Positions 40,756 through 47,386 of a stretch of DNA of 47,386 nucleotides are shown piece after piece (positions within the stretch are counted from its first letter, which is position 1; each line of letters starts with the position of its first letter). This DNA comes from Spirochaetales bacterium. Its GTDB lineage: Bacteria; Spirochaetota; Spirochaetia; DSM-27196; Alkalispirochaetaceae. The stretch is taken from NCBI GenBank assembly GCA_028282545.1, contig JANQHT010000157.1, positions 1 to 47,386 of the forward strand, given 5' to 3'. The translations under genes were made by a program, and so were the position numbers. The notes below the pieces were generated by a model, which did not search any database, was not told the origin of the DNA, and saw only the letters and a list, made by a program, of their open reading frames with translations.

Positions 40756-41638
40756 CGCCAAACCAACCCTTGATTCGTTCCCAGATACCCTTCCCGTAGC
40801 GTCGCGAATAGTCACCCACGGCGTCAACAACCGAGACATCCCCGTACTGATGCTTGAGCTGGTCCCAGTGGCGGACTATCCACAGGTACAGGTCATCGGG
40901 CGTCCGCTTCGGGAATCGTGCCATCACGTGCTGCCATTCGATCACGTCGACGATCGGGCGGAACACGTTGGCATACCAGCTCTCAATTGCCGCCCCCAGG
41001 GGAACTTCGATCATCTGCTGTTCGTTCAGGAAGAACTTGTGACCCAGGATGTGGCGTTCGATTTCATCGTAGCGACCCGTTGCGGTGAACACCAAGTCAC
41101 GGTCAACGAACTCTTCGAACCTGAGGCGCTTGTAGAACTCCCGTTTTTCATGCTCGATAACCGCCGATCGGAGCCCTTCCTTGGTCAGTTTTTCGTGGAA
41201 GGGTATTTCCGTTTCGAGACTGACCACCTCGGCGTCGACTGAGAGGACTCCCTGCATGCGCGCCACCGAGACGCGGTGATTCCCGTCCCGAACGAAGTAA
41301 AAGCCGCCAATTTCGTAGAGTTTGATCGGCGGAAGAACAACGTCGCGCAGGTGAGCGCGATCGATGCTCTCCCATCGTCCACGGAGGTATTCGTGACGGG
41401 GCAGGAAATGGCGGTTGAAATCCTGGTACCGCCCCTCGCTCCCGACGATTCGCTGGACCGGCACCGTCTGGAGACCCCGGTACGTTTCGCCCTTGGGATG
41501 GAGCGCCGCGCGGACGTCCCCCAGGGAGAGCAGTTCCTGTTTCGAAGGGGAGAAGAGGTTGCCCAGGCGCGTGAACAGCTCGCGGATACGCGCTTTTGCG
41601 AAATCGTCCCGCGCCTGCTGGTCAACGTAATCGCTCAC
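40721..41638 (-). CDS. ParB-like domain protein, unknown function
   Basis: 305 residues, soluble. The middle has LPPIKLYEIGGFYFVRDGNHRVSVARMQG, the DGNHR loop of the ParB N-terminal/sulfiredoxin-like fold, which in several families acts as a nucleotide-dependent enzyme or DNA-binding clamp. The rest (KREFYKRLRFEEFVDR; LYLWIVRHWDQLK) is not recognised. It is not the chromosomal ParB: there is no helix-turn-helix and no parA neighbour. GTG 41638 overlaps the phosphoesterase stop as GTGA, with GGAGCAGGAAG upstream; longer frames upstream are that gene out of frame. It is the third gene of the TPR-phosphoesterase-ParB-like unit. Confidence 0.75.
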   Translation of the reverse strand: MSDYVDQQARDDFAKARIRELFTRLGNLFSPSKQELLSLGDVRAALHPKGETYRGLQTVPVQRIVGSEGRYQDFNRHFLPRHEYLRGRWESIDRAHLRDVVLPPIKLYEIGGFYFVRDGNHRVSVARMQGVLSVDAEVVSLETEIPFHEKLTKEGLRSAVIEHEKREFYKRLRFEEFVDRDLVFTATGRYDEIERHILGHKFFLNEQQMIEVPLGAAIESWYANVFRPIVDVIEWQHVMARFPKRTPDDLYLWIVRHWDQLKHQYGDVSVVDAVGDYSRRYGKGIWERIKGWFGAREDSDPSKEP

Positions 41639-42306
41639 GCTTCCTGCTCCGTGTCCAGAAGGTAGTGCGAAAAGACGTTGATCACCTCCGTGTTGTGGTA
41701 CCTGGTTACGCGCTCGGCGTTGCGGTCGTACAGATGCACGTGGCCGTGCAGCAGGTACCGTGGTTTGAAGGTCCGCATGAGCCACAGGAACGAACGAAAG
41801 CCCGTATGGCACGGGTCGGACTTGTCGTGGATCCGGTATGGCGGTGCGTGGGTCAGAAGAATATCGAGGTAGCGTCCATGGACGAGGCGGTTCCACCAGA
41901 GGCGCGGAACCAATCGCACCACGCGCAGGAACATCTGGAACTCGGAGAACTGGTTGGAACCGTCGTTGTACCGCATGCTTCCGCCGAGTCCCGCCACGAT
42001 GACGTCGTCAACCCGGATCGTTCTATCCGATACCAACTCGGCGCCGAAGGAGTTGCGGATCTCGTAGTTGATTTCGGTTGTTCCCACGGGAGCCACCGCA
42101 CGGCGGCGGAAGAGCCCCACGTGCTTAAGGTTGTGGTTTCCGAACACAAAGAGGATGCGCTGGTTCAGCGTGGCCGAAACGAACCCAAGGTACTCCATGG
42201 GGAGATCGCCGGCGCCGAGTACGAGCGAAACGTCGGAGAAACGCGACTTCGCGGACGTGCTGTGGACGAGCGGATCCACTTGGTCGGAGAGACAGAGTAT
42301 CTTCAC
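41635..42306 (-). CDS. Calcineurin-like metallophosphoesterase
   Basis: 223 residues of the two-metal phosphoesterase fold: MKILCLSDQVDP, where the first DxH is changed to DQVDP, then GAGDLPMEYLG (GD), FVFGNHNLK (GNH), LLTHAPPYRIHD and LLHGHVHLYDR (the GHxH block). So four of five blocks are canonical and the first is DxxD, which may still bind metal. Substrate not evident; relatives hydrolyse nucleotides or phosphodiesters. ATGA overlap with the TPR protein upstream and GTGA with the ParB-like gene downstream: one unit. Confidence 0.88.
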   Translation of the reverse strand: MKILCLSDQVDPLVHSTSAKSRFSDVSLVLGAGDLPMEYLGFVSATLNQRILFVFGNHNLKHVGLFRRRAVAPVGTTEINYEIRNSFGAELVSDRTIRVDDVIVAGLGGSMRYNDGSNQFSEFQMFLRVVRLVPRLWWNRLVHGRYLDILLTHAPPYRIHDKSDPCHTGFRSFLWLMRTFKPRYLLHGHVHLYDRNAERVTRYHNTEVINVFSHYLLDTEQEA

Positions 42307-43658
42307 GATTCAGCCGATTTCAACAGTTCCTGGAGGCGATCCTTGTCAATGAGTTCGATGGGGCGTGACTCCGCGTAGCCCACCGCTTTGTGTGAAAACG
42401 CCGCACTTGCCACCAGTGCGCAGCGCGACATGTTCTGCGATCGCATCTCCTCGTGGAGTTGTCGCACCCGCGACTCTTCGATCAGTTCCGCCGTCCGGAG
42501 GAAACGTACAAGGCGGGGCTGGGCCCGAGTGTTGCGCCACTGGGAGTGTGACTCCTGTCCAACGATCTGGCATCCATCTTCAAAGGGGGACACGTCGTGC
42601 ACCGACAGCCCCATGGCGCGCGTTACCGCCGCGCACATCTCCTGGAACTGCTCTCTCCCCGCGGTCAGGTACTCCTTGAGGTGGTCATCCTGGCGAAGTT
42701 CCTGGAACTGCCCCAGTTTCTCCGCCACATCCCGAAAGCCGGGGTTGACCCCATAGATCGTTTCCCAGTGGTCCACGGCCTTCTCGATCTTGCGCGATCG
42801 TTCGAACGCCGTGGCAAGGAGGTAGTGGGCCCAGATTACGTCCGGCGAGTCGGGTCTCTCAACGAGTTTGACCGCTCGTTCCAGTTCCGGTACGGCCCGC
42901 TCGATGCTGTTCGTCTCGAGGTAGCACGCTCCGCGTTCCACCAGCGCCTTGATTCGATACGCCTTGGACCGTGCAGCCTGCTCAAACGAGTCGAGTGCAT
43001 CGACGTAGGCGCGACTCTCCTTCTGAATCCGGCCGATGAAGTAGTGTGCATCGTAGTTGTCGGGAAGGTACTGAACCGCCTTCTGAAGCAGGTTCAGCGC
43101 CTCGTTGTGGCGGTTGCCGCGGTAAAAGAGCATTCCCAGCCTGAGGAACGCTTGGCCGTTCCCCGGTTGCAGCCGAATGACCTTCTTGTAGTACTCGACA
43201 GCTTTGCCGGCGCGCTTGCGATCCTCGAAGAGTTCCGCCGCTTCCAGATAGTACTCCGGGACATCGGGCTCTTTCTGTATCAGTAGCAGGTACTCCTTGA
43301 GCGCATCGTCGGTCTGGTTGAACCGGCGATAGAGGGACGCCATGGCCCGGCGAAACTTCTTTTCGTTCACAGCACCGTCGAACTGACCGATTTGGTTTAC
43401 CGTCTTGTACTCCATGAGCGCCAGTTCCGCCTTTCCGTCGTTCAGGTACGCCGTGCCGAGCAGGTAATGCGCCTCGGGGTTTCTAGAGTCGCGCGAAAGC
43501 AGCTGCTTGGCCGCCCGAATCGCGGCGGAGTTCTTGTTGTTCTTGAGAAGTTGTTCCACTCGGGCTATCTTCTTCGGAGCAACCAGTTTTCGGACGATAA
43601 AAAAGGTAGTGAAACCGATAACCGATCCGAGGATAACGATGACGATGACCAGACCCAT
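42303..43658 (-). CDS. Membrane-anchored TPR protein with C-terminal Mrr/restriction-endonuclease-like domain
   Basis: 451 residues: N-terminal membrane helix (about 3-23, MGLVIVIVILGSVIGF), then at least six TPR repeats (for example NPEAHYLLGTAYLNDGKAELAL, NGQAFLRLGMLFYRGNRHNEAL), then a C-terminal alpha/beta domain (about 335-451). The latter resembles the Mrr-type nuclease fold (GCQIVGQES, RPIELIDKDRLQELL), but the usual D-ExK catalytic signature is not clear. Function unknown; I recall similar TPR proteins in Treponema but cannot check. ATG 43658 starts about 20 bp inside the divergent TPR gene; the promoter candidate lies within that gene. There is no alternative start that keeps the membrane helix. 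Confidence 0.82.
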   Translation of the reverse strand: MGLVIVIVILGSVIGFTTFFIVRKLVAPKKIARVEQLLKNNKNSAAIRAAKQLLSRDSRNPEAHYLLGTAYLNDGKAELALMEYKTVNQIGQFDGAVNEKKFRRAMASLYRRFNQTDDALKEYLLLIQKEPDVPEYYLEAAELFEDRKRAGKAVEYYKKVIRLQPGNGQAFLRLGMLFYRGNRHNEALNLLQKAVQYLPDNYDAHYFIGRIQKESRAYVDALDSFEQAARSKAYRIKALVERGACYLETNSIERAVPELERAVKLVERPDSPDVIWAHYLLATAFERSRKIEKAVDHWETIYGVNPGFRDVAEKLGQFQELRQDDHLKEYLTAGREQFQEMCAAVTRAMGLSVHDVSPFEDGCQIVGQESHSQWRNTRAQPRLVRFLRTAELIEESRVRQLHEEMRSQNMSRCALVASAAFSHKAVGYAESRPIELIDKDRLQELLKSAES

Positions 43659-44460
43659 CGGTCACCATTATGATTGTGTCAGACGCGCTGTTCAAGGAGC
43701 GTTCGTAGCGATCCTAATAGCCGTATCCATCGCAGCCGTTGCCGGTCCCGTCTACGACCAGGCGATCGACGCGTTCCAGTTCAATCGATTGGATGAAGCG
43801 GTCATCTTTTTTTCCCAGGCGATTGAAACGGAAAACCCCGGCGCCCGGGCGTATCGCTACCTTGGTCTGAGTTACGAACAACTGGGGCGCGTGGAAGAGG
43901 CGTATCGGACGTACCGGGCCGCCCTGGACGGCGACATCGGGGTCGCTTCGGAACGCGCACGAATCGCACTGCAGCTTGGACTTGCCCGGGCGCGCGCCGG
44001 TGAGATGGAGGCCGCCGTGGCCGCGTTTGACGAAGCGCTATCGTTGGATAACTCTCTGTCGCCGGCGTATTTGAATCGCGCCAATGCATCGGTTCCTCTA
44101 GGTACATACGAACGGGCCATATCCGACTACCGAGTGTACCTCTCCCTCGACCCCGAAACGGGCCAGAGAATCCAGATCGAGCAGATGATCGCGTTGCTCG
44201 GGGAGGCGGTGGAGGCGCAGCGAATTGCCGATGAAGAGGCGGAACGGCAGCGGCAACTGGAGGCGGAGGAGCGGCGCCTAGCGGAGGAGAACGAGCGCCG
44301 ACGGGCGGAAGAGGAAGCGCGACTCGCGGCGGAGCGACGCCAGCAGGTCCTTTCGAACGTCCTGCAGTCGCTGAACAGCGCAGCAGAGGACACCCTCAGC
44401 TTCGAAATGGAGGGTGAAGACATAACGGACTACAACGAAGAGATAGACATTCTCGATTGA
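43639..44460 (+). CDS. Secreted TPR protein with charged C-terminal coil
   Basis: About 273 residues. Signal-like segment at about 20-40 (GAFVAILIAVSIAAVAG), then three or four TPR repeats (VYDQAIDAFQFNRLDEAVIFF; ARAYRYLGLSYEQLGRVEEAY; SPAYLNRANASVPLGTYERAI), then an alternating Glu/Arg helix (EAEERRLAEENERRRAEEEA) and an acidic tail. Likely a periplasmic adaptor. ATG 43639 has GAGGA upstream; the only other in-frame start is ATG 43645, and none occurs downstream, so overlap with the divergent TPR gene is forced. It precedes another TPR gene by 8 bp. Confidence 0.82.
   Translation: MTMTRPIGHHYDCVRRAVQGAFVAILIAVSIAAVAGPVYDQAIDAFQFNRLDEAVIFFSQAIETENPGARAYRYLGLSYEQLGRVEEAYRTYRAALDGDIGVASERARIALQLGLARARAGEMEAAVAAFDEALSLDNSLSPAYLNRANASVPLGTYERAISDYRVYLSLDPETGQRIQIEQMIALLGEAVEAQRIADEEAERQRQLEAEERRLAEENERRRAEEEARLAAERRQQVLSNVLQSLNSAAEDTLSFEMEGEDITDYNEEIDILD
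43667..43695 (-). promoter_or_regulatory. Candidate promoter for the minus-strand TPR/phosphoesterase/ParB-like unit
   Basis: Minus strand: TTGAAC (43690-43695), exactly 17 bp, CATAAT (43667-43672). The expected start near 43660 is two bases before ATG 43658, so the mRNA is probably leaderless. It lies wholly within the signal-peptide codons of the opposite gene. Confidence 0.6.
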
Positions 44461-44468
44461 GGGGCGGG

Positions 44469-46499
44469 ATGACTGACGACACCAAACAGAAACTGGCAAT
44501 CGCCGGGGGTATTGCGCTGGTGGTAGCGCTTGCCGGGGCCGGCGGTTTTTACTTTTCGCAACGGGGCGACCGCGGTACGGAGGGAGCGGAAGCGGTAACG
44601 ACGGAGGTGAGTGAGGCCCAGCGCGTTCGCGACAACAAGATAACGCTGGCACGGGATTACTACGCCGCCGGCGAGTTTCAGCGCGCCCTGGACCTGCTCG
44701 ATGAAATCCTCATCGCCGATGCCAACGACGAAGAGGCGCGATCGATCAAGGCGGAGGTCCTCGAGGCGAAGCGTGTTGCGGAGGAAGCGGAGCGCCGGGA
44801 GCGCGAAGAGCAGCAGCGGCTGCTCCAGGAATCGCTAAGCCAGAACGATACGGAGGCGCTGGCCCTGGCCGCGCAGGAAGCGGAAGCGGCGGCCCGTGCG
44901 CAGGAAGCGGAGGCGCGGGAGGCGGAGGCCGAGGCGCGGCGTCGCGAGGCTGAACTTCAGATTCAACAGCAACTGGCCGCCCAGCAGGAAGCGGAACGTA
45001 TTCGCCGGGAAGAGGAGGAGGCGCGTCGTGAAGCGGAGCGCCGGGCCGAGCTGGAGCGGTTGAGCCGGGAGGAGCGTCAGAAGACCGAGCAGATCCAGGC
45101 AGCGATCTCCAACGCCCGGCAGCTCCTGGCGAATCGTGATTTCATCCGGGCCAGGGCGGAACTCGAAGAGGCCCTCACCGTTGAGCTTCAAGATACGCAG
45201 ATGGAGGATCGTCTCCACGGCGAAGCGCTCGCAGCGATGGCGAACAGCTACATGGACGAGGACCCGGAAAGCTCCCGAAACCGGCAGACCGCTCTTCAAC
45301 TCGCGAACGACGCGCTTCGTCGTGACACCGAGCTTTGGGAAGCGCAGTTTACGCGCGGTCGCGTGTACTACGAAACGGAGCGTTTTGACGACGCCGTGGA
45401 CGCATTCGAATCCGCTTCGCTCCTGAAGACGGACGACGCACGCCTCTTTTACGAACTTGCCCGGGCGCAGTACCGCGCCGGCGAGTTCAGGGCGGCCCGC
45501 GGAAGCTACGAAGCGTGTGTGCGCATCGACGCAGGGTATCCGAACGCCTACTACAACTTAGGAATCACCAATCTTCAGCTCCGCGACACTGCGCGAGCCT
45601 TGGAGGCCTTTCGATTCTCCGTGGAGGTGAACCCCAGGAATCACGCCGCCTTTTATCGTATCGGCACGATCCTCCTGGACCAGGGTGACTTCCAGGGCGC
45701 TGTGGAAGCGCTCGGCGCCGCGATATCGTTGTCCTCCGGTGATGCGCGCTACCATTCGCGGATCGCCCGCGCCTATTTCCTCCAGGGAAACGTGGTGGAA
45801 GCGGACGCCGGGTTTGACCGCGCGGTCGTCCTCGAGCCCGGCAACGCGCTGCACAACTTCAACGCCGCCGTGGTCAAACTGGAACGGGGGAACGCCTCCG
45901 GGGCGCTGCGGTACATCCGCACCGCGATCCAGTTGGATGATTCGCAGCCCTCCTACTACTTTACCCTGGGCAAGATCCAGGAGGATCTGGACAACGACAC
46001 CGCGGCGATCGAGGCGTATTCCACCGCCGTTCAGAAGGACAATACCTATGTGGCGGCCCTGGTGGAGCTGGGGCGGCTCATGGATGAAATGGGAGCGTTT
46101 GACGACGCACTGACGGTACTGGACGCGGCCTATCGACTCGATCCGAGCGGGTTCGAGGTCAACAACAACCTGGGCAACGTCTACCTGCACAAGGAACTCT
46201 ACGACCGTGCGGTCGGCAGTTTCCGGAACGCCATCTCTCTCCGCCCAAACGAAGCGGACGTCCATTACAACCTGGCCCTTGCCTACCTGGGAGCGGACCG
46301 CCTGCGGGAGGCGGAGGCAACGCTTGCGGAAGTGGTGAAGATCGATCCGAGGTACTGGCGCGCCTATCACAGGCTCGGCGAAGTGTACGTGTCGTGGGAC
46401 GACACCGTATCGGCCCGGAACGTGCTGGAGCAACTGATAAAGAGCAACCCCGACTACGCCGGACGCGCGGAGGTCGAGTCGATTCTCGATACGCTGTAA
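44469..46499 (+). CDS. Large TPR protein with Ala/Glu-rich coiled coil, membrane-anchored
   Basis: 676 residues: one membrane helix (about 12-30, IAGGIALVVALAGAGGFYF), a first TPR (NKITLARDYYAAGEFQRALDLL), a TolA-like Ala/Glu/Arg coiled coil of 130 residues (about 95-220) and at least ten TPR repeats to the end (for example NAYYNLGITNLQLRDTARAL, DVHYNLALAYLGADRLREAE). Such proteins act as protein-interaction scaffolds. ATG 44469 is chosen (GAGGGG 5 bp upstream); TTG 44457 would add four residues. It follows the smaller TPR gene closely, and the two share the charged-coil style, so they may act together. Confidence 0.88.
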   Translation: MTDDTKQKLAIAGGIALVVALAGAGGFYFSQRGDRGTEGAEAVTTEVSEAQRVRDNKITLARDYYAAGEFQRALDLLDEILIADANDEEARSIKAEVLEAKRVAEEAERREREEQQRLLQESLSQNDTEALALAAQEAEAAARAQEAEAREAEAEARRREAELQIQQQLAAQQEAERIRREEEEARREAERRAELERLSREERQKTEQIQAAISNARQLLANRDFIRARAELEEALTVELQDTQMEDRLHGEALAAMANSYMDEDPESSRNRQTALQLANDALRRDTELWEAQFTRGRVYYETERFDDAVDAFESASLLKTDDARLFYELARAQYRAGEFRAARGSYEACVRIDAGYPNAYYNLGITNLQLRDTARALEAFRFSVEVNPRNHAAFYRIGTILLDQGDFQGAVEALGAAISLSSGDARYHSRIARAYFLQGNVVEADAGFDRAVVLEPGNALHNFNAAVVKLERGNASGALRYIRTAIQLDDSQPSYYFTLGKIQEDLDNDTAAIEAYSTAVQKDNTYVAALVELGRLMDEMGAFDDALTVLDAAYRLDPSGFEVNNNLGNVYLHKELYDRAVGSFRNAISLRPNEADVHYNLALAYLGADRLREAEATLAEVVKIDPRYWRAYHRLGEVYVSWDDTVSARNVLEQLIKSNPDYAGRAEVESILDTL

Positions 46500-46507
46500 A
46501 GCGATTG

Positions 46508-47386
46508 CTAGATGCGGCCGATGAGGCGCAGCAGCGCCTCCCGGTCGAGTTCCACCCAGAGCGGCCGGCCGTGGGGACACCGCGGTTCCGGTAATGCAAG
46601 GGTGCGACGGGCAAGTTCCAGGGACGTGCCCGCATCGAGGAGCGTGCCGGCCTTTACCGCCGCTTTGCACGCAAGGCGTGCGAGGAATTCCCGGTCCCAG
46701 GCGCCCTGGATTCCTCCAAGTTCACGAATCGTCTCGATCATTTCCTGGGCGTTTTCCCGGTACTCCGCCGGGGCGGCGACAAGGCGCCACCCTCCCTGAT
46801 CGCCCCTTTCCAGTACCACTCCGAGTTCTTCAAACTCATCACGGTGGTTCCGGAGGGCACGGTCCTCCTCCGGAGTCGTTTCGAACTCCTCTTCGATCAA
46901 CAGCTTCTGTTTCGCCCGGGCGTCCCGCAATCGGTCGTAAAGGATGCGTTCGTGCGCCGCGTGGTGATCGATGACGTACGCTCTCTCTCCATCCGCCGCG
47001 ATCAGAAACGTGTCGAAGAGGTGTCCCACATACCGCAACCCATCCTCGTCCGGTCGGTGCGGCCCCGGCGTTTCCGCCACGGCTCGCCGCTCGGTGTCGG
47101 AAAAAAACGCCGGCCGCGGTCCGGTGCGTCCGGCCGGCGGAGTGACGGGTGCCGCGGGAGAGAAGGACGCGTCGGTGAGGGTCCCGGCTTCCCGGCGCCG
47201 GTCGCGGGCGGGGGTCGCCGGGAATGAGAACTCCCGTTCAACCACCACCGTTTGGACGAGGTAGGCCCGGAGGAACGACCGGAGTGTCTCCGTAATCGCG
47301 TGGTGGATCTCCGCGATCGTCCGAATGCGGACTTCCCGTTTGGCCGGATGCACGTTGACGTCCACCAAGTCCGGCGAGATGTCCAG
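46508..47386 (-). CDS. mutL: DNA mismatch repair protein MutL (endonuclease type), N-terminal part outside the window
   Basis: The frame is open to base 47386; the N-terminal ATPase domain lies beyond the window. The visible sequence starts in the end of that domain, DVNVHPAKREVRI, then a linker of about 100 residues and the C-terminal dimerisation/endonuclease domain. That domain has DHHAAHERILYDRL (the DQHA-x2-E motif, with His for Gln), ACKAAVKAG and CPHGRP near the end. These three together mark the nicking type of MutL, as in Bacillus and unlike E. coli. The stop is 8 bp from the convergent TPR gene stop, so no separate terminator fits. Confidence 0.93.
   Translation of the reverse strand: MDISPDLVDVNVHPAKREVRIRTIAEIHHAITETLRSFLRAYLVQTVVVEREFSFPATPARDRRREAGTLTDASFSPAAPVTPPAGRTGPRPAFFSDTERRAVAETPGPHRPDEDGLRYVGHLFDTFLIAADGERAYVIDHHAAHERILYDRLRDARAKQKLLIEEEFETTPEEDRALRNHRDEFEELGVVLERGDQGGWRLVAAPAEYRENAQEMIETIRELGGIQGAWDREFLARLACKAAVKAGTLLDAGTSLELARRTLALPEPRCPHGRPLWVELDREALLRLIGRI

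Noticed and set aside
1..47386. tRNA, rRNA, integrase, attachment site or origin of replication
   Set aside because: Looked for in intergenic gaps; none is large enough or shows the needed patterns.

Overview
The window is a gene-dense, high-GC bacterial chromosome segment with no phage, plasmid, CRISPR, tRNA or rRNA signal. The gene content best fits a free-living, flagellated spirochaete (Spirochaetaceae/Spirochaetales, high-GC side). Pointers are the long eukaryote-like (type 2) IleRS, two tandem Maf/DUF115 flagellin-glycosylation genes, a very acidic repeat protein with a spirochaete-looking conserved tail, GldA/F/G-type ABC genes, several TPR proteins and short basic S21. The phylum is an inference from family resemblance; no marker phylogeny was run. 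TTG and GTG starts, 4-nt ATGA/GTGA overlaps and near-leaderless operon heads are common.

Layout. 2-9350 (+): priA (5' cut by the window) - def - fmt - PASTA protein - ileS - lipoprotein - hisH - hisF, tightly packed. A 27-bp tandem hairpin repeat lies across the ileS stop. 9358-9515: palindromic intergenic element, copy A. 9574-12351 (+): FmdB zinc ribbon, then a short-leader arsR-aroB-secreted beta-domain unit. 12371-12450: a second array of the same hairpin repeat. 12461-16320 (-): hisS-hrpA. 16402-16550: element copy B, between divergent hisS and rnz. 16609-21678 (+): rnz and a four-gene GldA/GldF/GldG/DUF4340 ABC system. 21662-28424 (-): a five-gene unit (acidic repeat protein, GAF-like protein, two Maf proteins, membrane protein with a degenerate GGDEF fold). 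28534-28992 (+): FtsB/DivIC-like protein. 28965-34656 (-): lon - vanY - U32 peptidase - DUF1015. 34689-40755 (+): recO - pyrimidine phosphorylase - recJ - M23 peptidase - rpsU - lipoprotein. 40721-43658 (-): TPR/Mrr-like protein - phosphoesterase - ParB-like protein. 43639-46499 (+): two TPR proteins. 46508-47386 (-): mutL, cut by the window end.

Most genes are housekeeping: translation (def, fmt, ileS, hisS, rpsU), DNA repair and restart (priA, recO, recJ, mutL), RNA processing (rnz, hrpA, U32), proteolysis and envelope (lon, vanY, M23, PASTA, FtsB-like). The less ordinary parts are (i) the acidic/GAF/Maf/Maf/GGDEF-like operon, a candidate flagellin-glycosylation or motility-control module; (ii) two related hairpin tandem arrays and two copies of a palindromic mobile-looking element; (iii) a terminator whose T7 tract is also an in-frame slippery heptamer at the start of a lipoprotein gene; (iv) a head-to-head overlap of two TPR genes with a promoter buried in the opposing gene. 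No non-coding stretch exceeds 300 bp; the two longest (9351-9573 and 16321-16608) hold the palindromic elements plus promoters.
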